Source of the DNA: an uncultured Thermoanaerobacterales bacterium
GTDB lineage: Bacteria; Bacillota; Clostridia; Christensenellales; UBA1242
Reading direction: 5' to 3'
Assembly (NCBI GenBank): GCA_900557695.1
Contig: USTP01000069.1
Location: forward strand, 1 to 5,207
DNA length: 5,207 nt
Shown piece after piece: positions 5,162 to 5,207 of this stretch. A program made the position numbers and the translations under genes. How positions within the stretch are numbered: position 1 is the first letter of the stretch; each line of letters opens with the position of its first letter. The notes beneath the pieces are model-generated. The model was not told where the DNA came from and made no database searches. It saw only the letters and a program-made list of their open reading frames with translations.

Positions 5162-5207
5162 CTGTCTCTTATACACATCTCCGAGCCCACGAGACTCGAC
5201 GTCATCT
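5162..5207. other. Nextera/Tn5 sequencing adapter, not biological
   Basis: This is the reverse complement of the first 46 bases: the Tn5 mosaic end (5162-5180), the i7-side adapter (5181-5195), an apparent 8-base index (5196-5203) and ATCT, the start of the P7 sequence. The OLD-family frame continues into it and acquires a false GTG start, which produces the well-known artefact peptide YKRQ. Confidence 0.98.

Noticed and set aside
5162..5176. GTG start of the OLD-family gene encoding VYKRQ
   Set aside because: These codons are adapter-derived; the true start is beyond the contig end.
1..5207. 46-bp perfect terminal inverted repeats resembling transposon ends
   Set aside because: They are sequencing adapter containing the engineered Tn5 mosaic end, the i7-side adapter and an index; they are not host DNA.

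Overview
The window is a low-G+C metagenome-style contig of about 5.1 kb flanked at both ends by untrimmed Nextera (Tn5) sequencing adapter (1-46 and 5162-5207, exact reverse complements). The biological sequence is therefore 47-5161, and both terminal genes are cut by the end of the assembly. The A/T-rich codons, strong GGAGG-type ribosome binding sites, Tn916-like integrase and excisionase, and MobL-like relaxase point to a Bacillota (Firmicutes) or similar low-G+C host. This is inference; no taxonomic marker gene is present.

All credible genes are on the minus strand. In transcription order (high to low coordinates) they are: a 5'-truncated OLD-family ATPase/TOPRIM nuclease (5161-4178); a sigma-region-4-like helix-turn-helix protein (4135-3404); a 224-bp intergenic leader with an A/T palindrome, a strong intrinsic terminator or attenuator and a Shine-Dalgarno sequence with no ordinary ORF behind it (3403-3180); a small ribbon-helix-helix-like, putative relaxosome accessory protein (3179-2721); a relaxase with an HxxxDxxHxH motif (2728-1532); a 286-bp gap with two hairpins and a doubtful 97-codon frame (1531-1246); an excisionase-like winged-helix protein (1245-988); and a tyrosine recombinase lacking its C-terminal end (995-47).

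Together these are the core of an integrative mobilizable element (or a fragment of an integrative conjugative element): int and xis for excision and integration, a relaxase with accessory protein for DNA processing, a DNA-binding regulator, and an OLD-type nuclease as probable cargo, possibly for phage defence. No coupling protein or type IV secretion gene is visible. Both gene pairs, xis-int and accessory-relaxase, are joined by 8-nt overlaps, suggesting translational coupling. The element ends and attachment sites lie outside the window.

The least explained parts are the leader before the mobilization genes, which could be an attenuator or hold the oriT, and the gap between the relaxase and xis.
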